Below, piece after piece: positions 7,615 through 15,179 of a stretch of DNA of 20,933 nucleotides. Under the pieces are notes generated by a model that had not been told where the DNA came from, did no database searches, and worked only from the letters and a program-made list of their open reading frames with translations. The DNA is taken from positions 1 through 20,933 of IMG/VR virus record IMGVR_UViG_3300045141_000081. One strand, given 5' to 3'. The number at the start of each line of letters is the position of its first letter. The stretch's first letter is position 1. The translations under genes were made by a program, and so were the position numbers. This DNA is from a virus.

Positions 7615-8258
7615 ACCGCGAAATCATCATGGGCGCGCTGTTCGACAGGCTGACCTCGCCGCCGCTGGTGTTCGGGTTTAGCGCTGACACGACGACCGGC
7701 GATGTGACGCTCGCGAACGTCAGCGATGCGACCGGGCTGATGGTCGGGATGCCGGTGATGGGCGACGGGTTGCCGGCCGACGCCACGATCGCGACGATTG
7801 CGCCGGCTGTTACGGTTTCGCTGCCGGCAATCGCCGACCGCACCGCTTCGCCGATGACCCAGGGTTTTCAGACGGCATCACGGCGCCTCGCCGATCCGAG
7901 CGCCGAGCAGGACATGCCCTCGCTCTATCTCGTCGAGCATTCCGAATTGCACCCGCCGCGCGGCACGACAGCCGGCGAGCTAGTCATGCTCCATTGCGAA
8001 GCGTGGATCTTCACCCGAGCCGGCGCCGACCAGAACGCGATCCCGGTTTCGACGCTCAACACGCTGATCGACGGCATCGAGGCGGCGCTTTATCCGACGC
8101 CACGCACGATACGGCAGAACCTCGGGGTCAGTGGCGTCAGCCATTGCCGGATCGAGGGCGAGGTGCAGAAAGATCCCGGCCACAACGGCCAGATCGCAGG
8201 GGCGATCATCCCGATCGTCGTCATCGCTGCACAGCACGAGCCGAGCTTTATTCTATAG
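7611..8258 (+). CDS. Tail-terminator / tail-completion-like protein with an inserted beta module
   Basis: 215 residues. Residues 1-20 (MNREIIMGALFDRLTSPPLV) and 86-215 together look like a tail-terminator/DUF3168-type protein: FQTASRRLADPS, SLYLVEHSELHPP, STLNTLIDGIEAAL, and the glycine-led end VSHCRIEGEVQKDPGHNGQI. Between them, residues 21-85 form a separate beta-rich module (GDVTLANVSDATGLMVGM, then ATIATIAPAVTVSLPA) not expected in this family. The same kind of module appears in the hub protein at 11879. Terminators cap the tail tube at the head-proximal end and are encoded just before the tube protein, as here. The family call rests on position and the flanking pattern; the insertion is my reading. 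Confidence 0.72.
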   Translation: MNREIIMGALFDRLTSPPLVFGFSADTTTGDVTLANVSDATGLMVGMPVMGDGLPADATIATIAPAVTVSLPAIADRTASPMTQGFQTASRRLADPSAEQDMPSLYLVEHSELHPPRGTTAGELVMLHCEAWIFTRAGADQNAIPVSTLNTLIDGIEAALYPTPRTIRQNLGVSGVSHCRIEGEVQKDPGHNGQIAGAIIPIVVIAAQHEPSFIL

Positions 8259-8273
8259 GAAGGGAGAACCAGC

Positions 8274-8813
8274 ATGTCAGACTCAGACGGTCGGCCGCAG
8301 GTAACGCCGCAAGTAGCCACACCCGGCACTTTCAATGTGTTCCAGGCCGATCAGTTTCCGGCAAAGGTCAAGTTCGTCGGCGCCAACTCCGTCGGCCCGG
8401 CGGTAACGATCGAACTGGATAACGTCCTATTGCGCGCGGCAAATCCGGTCGCGTTCATCGGGGATGCATGGGGCGAATTGCACCTGACCGGCGAGGTGCT
8501 GGCCGACAACACCGGCAGCTTCGGCACGTTTACCCATCCCGATACCACGATCACCTCGCCGGTCGTCACCGCCTATTACCTCGGGAAAGGTCTTCTCAGC
8601 ATCCAGACATCAGGCGATGTCGCTTATGTCGATGTCGGCAATGTGCCGACCTTCGAGTTCGTGCCGGCGATCACAACGCTGCCGCACTATTCGTCGCGGC
8701 ACGGCGTTCGGATTAAAGACCTCGAAATCATCCACGAGAAAGCCGCGACCCTCAATATCATCATGGATGAGTTCACTTACCATAACCTCAAGCTGGTGCT
8801 GATGGGGGTCTGA
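8274..8813 (+). CDS. Major tail tube protein
   Basis: 179 residues. The sequence has the beta-rich, tube-protein composition and the diagnostic end in which a tyrosine/histidine segment leads to an acidic, aromatic strand: HGVRIKDLEIIHEKAATLNI, then MDEFTYHNLKLVLMGV. It is preceded by a strong ribosome site (AGGGAG at 8261-8266, seven bases from the ATG), which suits a protein needed in hundreds of copies, and directly followed by the chaperone genes and tape measure, the invariant order of siphophage tails. Subunits would stack as hexameric rings around the tape measure. No added Ig domain is present at its C terminus. Confidence 0.85.
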   Translation: MSDSDGRPQVTPQVATPGTFNVFQADQFPAKVKFVGANSVGPAVTIELDNVLLRAANPVAFIGDAWGELHLTGEVLADNTGSFGTFTHPDTTITSPVVTAYYLGKGLLSIQTSGDVAYVDVGNVPTFEFVPAITTLPHYSSRHGVRIKDLEIIHEKAATLNIIMDEFTYHNLKLVLMGV

Positions 8814-9271
8814 TGGTTTCACTCATCGACATCGTTCCGCAGACGCGCACCGTGCAGATTGCCAGCGGCGACCTCACGCTGCGGGGCTTAGGGCTGCGCC
8901 AGATCGCCGATCTGCTGGTGCGCTTTCCGACGCTGCGCAGTCTGCTTGTCTTCGACGGCGACCTGGCCCTCAATGTCGATACCTTGCTCCGCGTTGCACC
9001 CGATGCAATCGGCGCGATCGTGGCAGAAGCCGCCGGCCAACCCGAAGCAGCCGACAAGGTCGCGGAAGGATTGCCGCTCGATGACATCGCAGAGTGCCTG
9101 CTGACCGTGATCGACCTCACGATGCCGAATGGCCCATCCCCTTTTCTCGGGCGGCTGACGAAACTGCTCGGCACCGGCGCCGTCGCCGATCCCGCTGGCA
9201 AGGCGCCGGATACGATCTCGCAGCCGGTGCCGAACGGCTCATTGCTGCCGGGCACGCTTCCCGCGAAGTGA
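8813..9271 (+). CDS. Tail assembly chaperone (gpG-like, first frame)
   Basis: 152 residues, placed between tail tube and tape measure and sharing TGATG with both neighbours. It has the mostly helical pattern of pre-tape-measure chaperones: LTLRGLGLRQIADLLVRFPT (21-40), APDAIGAIVAEAAGQ (62-76), LPLDDIAECLLTVIDLT (87-103) and MPNGPSPFLGRL (104-115). Such proteins coat the tape measure before tube polymerisation and are lost from the virion. In most siphophages a second product is made by a -1 frameshift near the 3' end; a candidate heptamer lies at 9139-9145 (residues P110-F111). The last 41 residues are specific to the unshifted product. Confidence 0.8.
   Translation: MVSLIDIVPQTRTVQIASGDLTLRGLGLRQIADLLVRFPTLRSLLVFDGDLALNVDTLLRVAPDAIGAIVAEAAGQPEAADKVAEGLPLDDIAECLLTVIDLTMPNGPSPFLGRLTKLLGTGAVADPAGKAPDTISQPVPNGSLLPGTLPAK
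9139..9145 (+). promoter_or_regulatory. Candidate -1 ribosomal frameshift site C CCT TTT in the tail chaperone gene
   Basis: The heptamer CCCTTTT has the X XXY YYZ form in the correct register: zero-frame codons CCT (9140) and TTT (9143) can re-pair as CCC (9139) and TTT (9142). The -1 frame is then open for 95 codons to the TAA at 9430-9432. The fusion would be 206 residues, with an arginine-rich linker (ARHRRRRRSRWQ) before the second chaperone part. The heptamer is seen directly; slippage is inferred from the lambda gpG-gpGT precedent. Confidence 0.5.
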
Positions 9272-9432
9272 TGGACTACACGCCGCGGCAATTGCAGGCG
9301 TTCCTCATCATCGTGTCGCACCGCAAACAGCACGAGCTTGCCGAGCAACTGCACATCGGCGCGCTGGCAGCACAAGGCGACTCAAAGGCTATCAAGGACG
9401 TGATGCGAAAGCTGACAGACGATGCCCGATAA
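9271..9432 (+). CDS. Second tail assembly chaperone segment (gpT-like)
   Basis: 53 residues in the -1 frame relative to the first chaperone, starting at the ATG of a TGATG overlap and ending 11 bases inside the tape measure gene. It reads MDYTPRQLQAFLIIVSHRKQ, then a helical HELAEQLHIGALAAQGDSKA, then KDVMRKLTDDAR, a compact helical protein typical of the small gene before tape measures. It may be made on its own by re-initiation at TGATG, or as the C-terminal part of a 206-residue frameshift fusion, or both; the frame is open well upstream, to before 9094. Function as a tape-measure chaperone is inferred from position. Confidence 0.72.
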   Translation: MDYTPRQLQAFLIIVSHRKQHELAEQLHIGALAAQGDSKAIKDVMRKLTDDAR

Positions 9433-11413
9433 CCTAACCGTAACGATCGGCGCCGATAGCTCCAAGCTGCTCGCCGACCTGAAGCTCGCCCAGGCGGCGT
9501 TGAAGTCTCTCAACGCCGAGATGACGGCGCTCACGAAGACGGCACAGCAGACCGGCGACCGGGCCGCCGTCGACGCGATGGCGCCGAAGATCATCGCGGC
9601 GCAGAAGGAGGTCGTCAGACTCAGCACGGCTTGGAAGGGTGTTGCGCCTTCGGTCAATACCGCAACCCGAAGCGTCGCTGTCTTCGGCGAGGTCAGCAAC
9701 CGCGAACTGATTAAATTCTCGCGCAGCTTTGGCAGTCTCAACAAATCGGCCGAAACCTTTGGGGTTATTATCGGCGGCGCATTTGGCGGCTTTACCGGCG
9801 GCTTGTTCGCAAGAGCTATTTCTTCGGTATTCGGGACATTTATCACTCAGTTAGACGAGGCATCAAAGCGCTTGACGGCGCTTCAACAACAAGCACGCGA
9901 GGCCGGAGTCAAACCGATCGCCGTCCAGGCGGCCGGCGAGGCGGCGGAACAGGCCGGACTACAAGCCGAAGCTGGAGAAAAGGCGTTTACGAGCTTTGCG
10001 AAGGCGTTGGCGGAGGCCCGCGCCGCCGTCCCGCGAGAGGCTACTCGGGGAATGCAGGTATTGCGCGGCCTTGGCCCAGATCCGAACGTGACCGGCGCCG
10101 CGGTCAATGATGCCGCCAAAGGCATCAGCGCAATGGACGCCGCCGCTAAGGAAGCCACCGGAAGTGTCCGCGTTCTGCGCGGCAGCGTAGCCGATGCCAC
10201 CACTCAGTTCGACAGCATGGGAAGGCTGCTGCCGACTGTGCTGAAAGGTGGCACGCGGGATCTGAAGGATTTTTCCAACGAGTGGGCAACTCTCGGCATC
10301 GATCCCGGACGGGTAAAACCCGAAGACACTCTCAAGTCATACGAAATTGCGATCCGGCGTGTCCTGGAGCTTGCAAAACAATTTCCGTCACAAGCGAACG
10401 TTATTTCTCAGAAGCTTTTCGGCGGTTTGACGATCCCCGACCTTCAGGAGATAACCCGAGACGCGGACAAACTGGATGCGCTGATAAAGAAACTCGCGGC
10501 AACGCAGCGGGGTGCCACGGACGAACATTTAAAAGACAACAAAGAATTAGTCAAAGCTCAAAACGAGGTGACTAAGGCATGGAATGAAACTACCGCAGCC
10601 ATAGCCAACGACAGCAGGGAGATCGAAATTTGGTATCTTAAATTGAAAACCAGAGTCATTGAGGGATTGCCCCAAGCGCTTCGCGATATGTTTGATTTTC
10701 GCGTTATAAAGGAGGGAGCGCGGTTACTCGGCTCGACCGCGACGACGTTTTCCAATGCGTGGACCGCTTCGATCAATTGGGTAGAAAGGCAACTTAGCGG
10801 CCTTATTGGAGCGTTTAATGCGACCGCGGCAGCGGCAAGCTCGATGGCGAGTGCCGCGGGCGCTGCGGCAAGCACTGCGGGCGCCGCAGCGATGGGCATT
10901 GGTGGCGGCGCTTCCGCTGGCACGCCGGGAACCTCCAGCTATCAGGCGGGGCCTGCTCAGATGGTTTTCCCAACCGGCGAAGGCAGTTCATTCGGAGTCA
11001 ACGTCTTACGGGGCGGCACCGGAGCACCAAGCTCCCCACTTAATATCACAAGCCAGGCGACCGGCGGTTACATCCGCGGGCCGGGCAGCAGCACCAGCGA
11101 CAGTATTCTGGCCCGACTCAGCAATGGTGAGTTTGTGTTGAATGCCGGGTCAGTCCGCCGGGTTGGTATCGGCTTTCTCGAGGCACTCAACAGTTTTGCC
11201 GCTGGCGGCCTGGTAAGCCCGCTGCCGCGCTTCGCCGAGGGCGGCCTGGTGGGCAGTGGCGGAACCCCGGTGCATCTCCATCTCGGCGGCCATAGCTTCG
11301 CGCTATCCGGCAGCGAGAGTGTGGTCGGCTCCTTGGTCCTCGAGGCGCACCGGCACAAGATCCGCTCGGCCGGCGTCAAGCCGAGCTGGTACGGCGGCAC
11401 GCCTGGCCGATGA
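9422..11413 (+). CDS. Tail length tape measure protein
   Basis: 663 residues. The N-terminal part is helical and Ala/Lys/Gln-rich (DLKLAQAALKSLNAEMTALT) and leads to a Gly-rich hydrophobic stretch (GVIIGGAFGGFTGGLFARAI, 114-133), a possible membrane-inserting segment. Residues 440-520 are Ala/Ser/Gly-rich. From about 546 the sequence carries the motif usual at the end of tape measures in this phage group (GGYIRGPGSSTSDSILARLS, then NGEFVLNAGSVRR), followed by an FAAGGL/FAEGGL pair and HLHLGGHSFALSG. By the common rule of about 0.15 nm per residue, this predicts a tail near 100 nm. No lytic domain is visible. Bases around 10440-10720 are clearly less GC-rich than the rest. Confidence 0.9.
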   Translation: MPDNLTVTIGADSSKLLADLKLAQAALKSLNAEMTALTKTAQQTGDRAAVDAMAPKIIAAQKEVVRLSTAWKGVAPSVNTATRSVAVFGEVSNRELIKFSRSFGSLNKSAETFGVIIGGAFGGFTGGLFARAISSVFGTFITQLDEASKRLTALQQQAREAGVKPIAVQAAGEAAEQAGLQAEAGEKAFTSFAKALAEARAAVPREATRGMQVLRGLGPDPNVTGAAVNDAAKGISAMDAAAKEATGSVRVLRGSVADATTQFDSMGRLLPTVLKGGTRDLKDFSNEWATLGIDPGRVKPEDTLKSYEIAIRRVLELAKQFPSQANVISQKLFGGLTIPDLQEITRDADKLDALIKKLAATQRGATDEHLKDNKELVKAQNEVTKAWNETTAAIANDSREIEIWYLKLKTRVIEGLPQALRDMFDFRVIKEGARLLGSTATTFSNAWTASINWVERQLSGLIGAFNATAAAASSMASAAGAAASTAGAAAMGIGGGASAGTPGTSSYQAGPAQMVFPTGEGSSFGVNVLRGGTGAPSSPLNITSQATGGYIRGPGSSTSDSILARLSNGEFVLNAGSVRRVGIGFLEALNSFAAGGLVSPLPRFAEGGLVGSGGTPVHLHLGGHSFALSGSESVVGSLVLEAHRHKIRSAGVKPSWYGGTPGR

Positions 11414-11877
11414 TCACTGCCACCAACCCGACCGTCTTCGATATTCACTTCGGCGTGGGCGACCCCGCGCCTGGTGTTGCGCCTTATTCCGCACGCGCCT
11501 TGAAGGGAACTCTCACGCCGATCGCCGCGGCCAGGGGCAACGACAAGCTGCGCCGCACCGTCAACGGCACGCTGATCGACATCTCGGCGCCGCAGATGCG
11601 CCGGTATTCGCTGGAGGTCAACGGCACCGACCAGGCGCCGCCCGCGCTGGATGGGCTGTGGGTGGGCATGTCGGTGCTAGTCAATTCCCATGTCGAAATC
11701 GGCTACCTGACGGCCGGCGGCTCGGCGGGGCGTTCGCCGGTTCCCGGCAGCGTGCGCTTCGAGGGCGACTTCACCTATTACTGTCCGCAATTCAACATGC
11801 GGATCGTGGACCTTCAGATCGAGCGCGACGAGTGGGCCGCTGCCGTCACTTGGTCGTTGACGTTGGAGGAAATTTGA
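11410..11877 (+). CDS. Tail-tip protein of unknown fold (distal-tail position)
   Basis: 155 residues, ATGA-coupled to the tape measure. Beta-rich, with TPIAAARGNDKLRRTVNGTL, a middle LWVGMSVLVNSHVEIGYLTA and an end IERDEWAAAVTWSLTLEEI. The tryptophan-glycine turn (DGLWVGMSV) and the closing W-S-L-x-x-E-E strand recur, as I remember them, in proteins encoded directly after the tape measure in Rhizobiales siphophages. The position corresponds to the distal tail protein, the ring that links tube to hub, but I do not recognise the Dit fold from sequence alone. A minor tail protein is the alternative. Confidence 0.6.
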   Translation: MITATNPTVFDIHFGVGDPAPGVAPYSARALKGTLTPIAAARGNDKLRRTVNGTLIDISAPQMRRYSLEVNGTDQAPPALDGLWVGMSVLVNSHVEIGYLTAGGSAGRSPVPGSVRFEGDFTYYCPQFNMRIVDLQIERDEWAAAVTWSLTLEEI

Positions 11878-11878
11878 C

Positions 11879-14572
11879 GTGCCGGGGCCGTTTTACTTTG
11901 CCTGGGCGGGCGGCACGATCCAAGACCAGCAAACGCTGATCACCAATGGCAACACGCATGGCGGCGTGGTCGAGACAATCACGGTCGTCGGCGATGTCGT
12001 AGCCGGTGTCGCGCGGCTCGACAACGTCGCGACTTTCACCGGGTTGGAGGAAGGCGGCTTCTATCGGATCACCGGACCCGGCATCGATGACGCCTTTTTC
12101 ATCTACGACAATTCCGTTCTGAGCGAGCCGGGCTCGGTCAACCTGAGTGCAGCATCGACCGCGACGGCTACCTCGGCGACGTTTGTCGCCACCAAGCCGA
12201 TCGTGTTCGGCACTGTTGCGGGTTCGATGGTGCAGGGCTCGAATACCGTTACGCTGCTGGATGACATCGACCTTCAACCGGGCACCTACTCGATCTCGGG
12301 CACCAGCATCGGCCAAACGGCCGACCTTGTCGGCGGGATCATGTTCGTCTCATCGGCTTGGTTCGAGTATACCGGCAGCCCAAACGTCGCGATGTTTATC
12401 CACAATTCTGTAGACGGCTTCGTCGGCTACCAGCCCGTGACGGCGACCTCGACCGGCACCTATTCGCTGCTCATCAGCGGTATGCCGAACGACGATTGGT
12501 ACAGCATCACCGGCATCCCGGCGGGTGCCCTGGCATCGCTGACGACCGGGCTCAGATACAACATCAGCGGCAACGGCATACAGGTCGGGACAACGTTTGT
12601 CGCCGATAGCGCCGCGACCTCGATCACGCTGGATCTGCCGGCGAGCTCATCCGCCTTTGCCGCCATCCTGACGATCACGGGACCCAGGACGCCGAATGCG
12701 GACTTCGATCCGCTCGTCCACAACCGCGAGGACGAGGAAATCGTCAGCCTTGAGATCAGTCAGGAGGAAGGCGGCTTCGCAACGCTGACGGCCGACATCA
12801 AAAATCCCAACATCGGGTTGCTGGCGTTCGGCCGAAATCTATGGTGCTGGCTCAGTTGGGACCAGGGCGACGGGACTCTGGTGCCGCTGTTCAATGGCCG
12901 ACTGATCGGCGTTCCGAAGCTCTCGGTCGGCGAGATCGTGCAGCTTCAGTTCCTGGCGCGGCCCGACGACTTCAATGCTCAGAAGGGCGCGCTGGTCGAG
13001 AACCTTAGCGTGTTGCCGTACTACGATCCGGTCTGGCTCGCGAGCAATGTCAATCCCGACACTGTGCTAGAGACTTATTCCTCCCTTTGGCACATCGACC
13101 GCACCAGCCTTGTGCTGACCGCCAGCGACATTCTGCAAGGCGAGGCCGGCACCGTTTCGATCGGCGAGGACAAAGCGTTCTACGATAGCTTTTCGCTGGC
13201 TTATGGCTCGCCGCCGCTGACCGCGGTCACCGTATCGGGAACCGTTAACTGGAACCAGCAGGGCGAAGGCTCGCTCGACATCACGCAGACGGTGGTCGGT
13301 GCTTTCGCGAAGGCTGGGTCGCCCTACAAAAAGACCTACGGGACGTATTATGCGAACAGAAAGCACGATACAAGCGGCGGCGGCGGCCTGATTAGTTGCA
13401 TCTGCGGCGACGGGTTGCGCACCGATTGGCCGAAGCCGGGCACGACCATCGGTGGCGGCTGGAGGTTGAGCAGCGACAATGACGGGATCGGTAAGCCGCT
13501 CTGCTATTGCATCGACGCTTTGCTTCCGAATGGTTGGATGCAGGGGCAAACCTACAACGTAAAATATGCCGGGCAGTCTACGGCCGACACAACGGGGATG
13601 ACGACCGACCAGGCCGACGTCGCCGTAGTGACCGGAACCTATGGGCAATACACCGCCAGATTTCCGATCAACATCTACAAGATTCAGATGGTGCTCGATT
13701 GGCAGGCGAGTCGGACCCGCACCGAGACGGTGGCGGCGGTCATGACCGCGAACGTCCAACGCGAGCTTTCAGACACCGCCGACAGCGACCGCGAAGACAT
13801 ATCGCTGAGTTCCGAATATGTGGACAAGGGCATCGATCCGGGCGGCGAAGTGCCGCTCGGCAGCGTTTCTCGCCGCTCCTATTTCCAGACCGACCGGGGC
13901 GCGTCGTCGTTCGAGTATTTGTTGCTGGCGGCGCGGGCCAAGATGCGGGCCAGGGCGAGGTCGGTGGACATCACATTCGGGGTCGATTGGCCGACCGCGC
14001 TCGGCATCGGCCTACGCCATAGTGTTACCTATCTCGACCGGCGGCTTCCCGGCGGAACGGCAACCGGCAAGGTCAAATCATACAAGCTGACGGTCGGCGA
14101 GGCCGGCATGTTCGGCGAGTTCACGATCGGTTGCAGCATCGGCAATGACGACCTGTCGTCTGCCGCCGAGGGTGTGCCGTCCTATGTGGAAGCCGATTAC
14201 GTCGATCCCGGCTATCAAGTGATGTCGGGCGGGCAAAAGATGTTGCTCGCCGACGAGCTGGCCTATCAGACGCTCGATGATTTTGTGATCGACGACGACG
14301 GCCTTGACCTGACCAACATGACAATCGAGCGCGGCGTCAACGAGTGCGTCGTTATCAACGGGCTGACTACGCAATTCGACACACTATCCACCTACCAGCG
14401 TACCGTAACCCCGACCGCGGGCGATCCAATCACAGCGATGCGGACGGCGACGACCGCGGTGACCCTCGACCTAAAGCCGGTTTCCGGCAACGCTTTTCAT
14501 ACGACGTTTTTCCCGTCCGTCTCCCAGCTATGGCTGCCGAAGACGATCGACCTTGCAGCATCGGTAGGGTGA
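11879..14572 (+). CDS. Baseplate hub / tail-tip protein with N-terminal beta-module insertion
   Basis: 897 residues from a GTG at 11879, with GGAGGA at 11865-11870 eight bases upstream. The first residues (MPGPFYFAWAGGT) and the part from 273 on (NADFDPLVHNREDEEIVSLE; FATLTADIKNPNIGLLAFGR; VPLFNGRLIGVP; DTVLETYSSLWHIDRTS) read as one conserved tail-tip protein of the hub type seen in alphaproteobacterial siphophages. Residues 36-270 hold two to three beta-rich modules of about 70 residues (such as GVARLDNVATFTGLEEGGFY and RYNISGNGIQVGTTFVADSA). Two CxC pairs (C507/C509 and C542/C544) may bind metal. The rest, to 897, is beta-rich. It would close the tube and hold the fibres. The family call is moderately sure; no lysozyme or peptidase motif was found. 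Confidence 0.72.
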   Translation: MPGPFYFAWAGGTIQDQQTLITNGNTHGGVVETITVVGDVVAGVARLDNVATFTGLEEGGFYRITGPGIDDAFFIYDNSVLSEPGSVNLSAASTATATSATFVATKPIVFGTVAGSMVQGSNTVTLLDDIDLQPGTYSISGTSIGQTADLVGGIMFVSSAWFEYTGSPNVAMFIHNSVDGFVGYQPVTATSTGTYSLLISGMPNDDWYSITGIPAGALASLTTGLRYNISGNGIQVGTTFVADSAATSITLDLPASSSAFAAILTITGPRTPNADFDPLVHNREDEEIVSLEISQEEGGFATLTADIKNPNIGLLAFGRNLWCWLSWDQGDGTLVPLFNGRLIGVPKLSVGEIVQLQFLARPDDFNAQKGALVENLSVLPYYDPVWLASNVNPDTVLETYSSLWHIDRTSLVLTASDILQGEAGTVSIGEDKAFYDSFSLAYGSPPLTAVTVSGTVNWNQQGEGSLDITQTVVGAFAKAGSPYKKTYGTYYANRKHDTSGGGGLISCICGDGLRTDWPKPGTTIGGGWRLSSDNDGIGKPLCYCIDALLPNGWMQGQTYNVKYAGQSTADTTGMTTDQADVAVVTGTYGQYTARFPINIYKIQMVLDWQASRTRTETVAAVMTANVQRELSDTADSDREDISLSSEYVDKGIDPGGEVPLGSVSRRSYFQTDRGASSFEYLLLAARAKMRARARSVDITFGVDWPTALGIGLRHSVTYLDRRLPGGTATGKVKSYKLTVGEAGMFGEFTIGCSIGNDDLSSAAEGVPSYVEADYVDPGYQVMSGGQKMLLADELAYQTLDDFVIDDDGLDLTNMTIERGVNECVVINGLTTQFDTLSTYQRTVTPTAGDPITAMRTATTAVTLDLKPVSGNAFHTTFFPSVSQLWLPKTIDLAASVG

Positions 14573-14576
14573 TCTG

Positions 14577-15167
14577 ATGCCGTTTGAATATGCCGTTCGT
14601 CCATACCAGACACCGGACAGTTCTGGCCGGGTCATCATTCCAGCTACGCCATCTGGCCATGAACGTGCAACGCTAACCTGGGGCGCGAAGACCAGCGTCG
14701 ATCAGGTGAAATTCGACAAAACCGGCGGGGACGTTGAGTGCTGCAAGGACGACCGCACGCAAGAGACCGGCGCGGTGGGTTCCTTTAAGTCTCAAAGAGG
14801 CAAGGTTATTCAACAGGTGTGGGGAGTACCCGGCACCCCTCCGCAACCGCATGGGCAATGGGGCGCAGAAATCATAGTTGATGAAAGCACCAGCGTTTTA
14901 TATCGCAAGAAGCAACAGGATATGTGCGCCGCCGAATGGAATCAAATGTCCGCTGTTGCCTCTGCCGTTGATGGCGCCTTCGCCAGTCTTGAGGCCGATA
15001 TCGAAGCGCAGGGTGCCGGGGCAGACGTGGATCACTGTAAGGCGCGGGTAAATACGTTCTTTGCCGCGACTGATACCTTCAACGGTAATCCGTTGGGATC
15101 TTTTCCGCAAACGATGCCGACCTTCTCAGGGCCAGATTTACTTAAACCGCCAACCGCGCCGGCTTGA
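14577..15167 (+). CDS. Tandem paralog 1 of an unrecognised tail-associated family
   Basis: 196 residues, no family recognised. It is the longest of three adjacent paralogs. Residues 1-40 are nearly invariant among them (MPFEYAVRPYQTPDS; IIPATPSGHERATLTWGAKT). A variable centre (41-105, here with a unique VWGVPGTPPQPHGQW loop) leads to a conserved helical block (CAAEWNQMSAVASAVDGAFA; ASLEADIEAQGAGADVDHC) and a private 40-residue tail rich in Pro, Phe and Thr. Cysteines C55, C56, C117 and C154 match in all copies. No signal peptide or membrane span. The gene starts five bases after the hub stop. Role in the tail tip or host recognition is suggested by position only. Confidence 0.75.
   Translation: MPFEYAVRPYQTPDSSGRVIIPATPSGHERATLTWGAKTSVDQVKFDKTGGDVECCKDDRTQETGAVGSFKSQRGKVIQQVWGVPGTPPQPHGQWGAEIIVDESTSVLYRKKQQDMCAAEWNQMSAVASAVDGAFASLEADIEAQGAGADVDHCKARVNTFFAATDTFNGNPLGSFPQTMPTFSGPDLLKPPTAPA
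14994..15041 (+). repeat. 48-bp perfect direct repeat, copy 1
   Basis: Identical over 48 bases to 15543-15590, offset 549 bases, in the same reading phase of paralogs 1 and 2 (it encodes ADIEAQGAGADVDHCK). The flanking coding sequence of the two genes differs at many third positions, so the identity here suggests recent gene conversion or strong local constraint. Confidence 0.9.
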
Positions 15168-15179
15168 GGATTAAAATAG

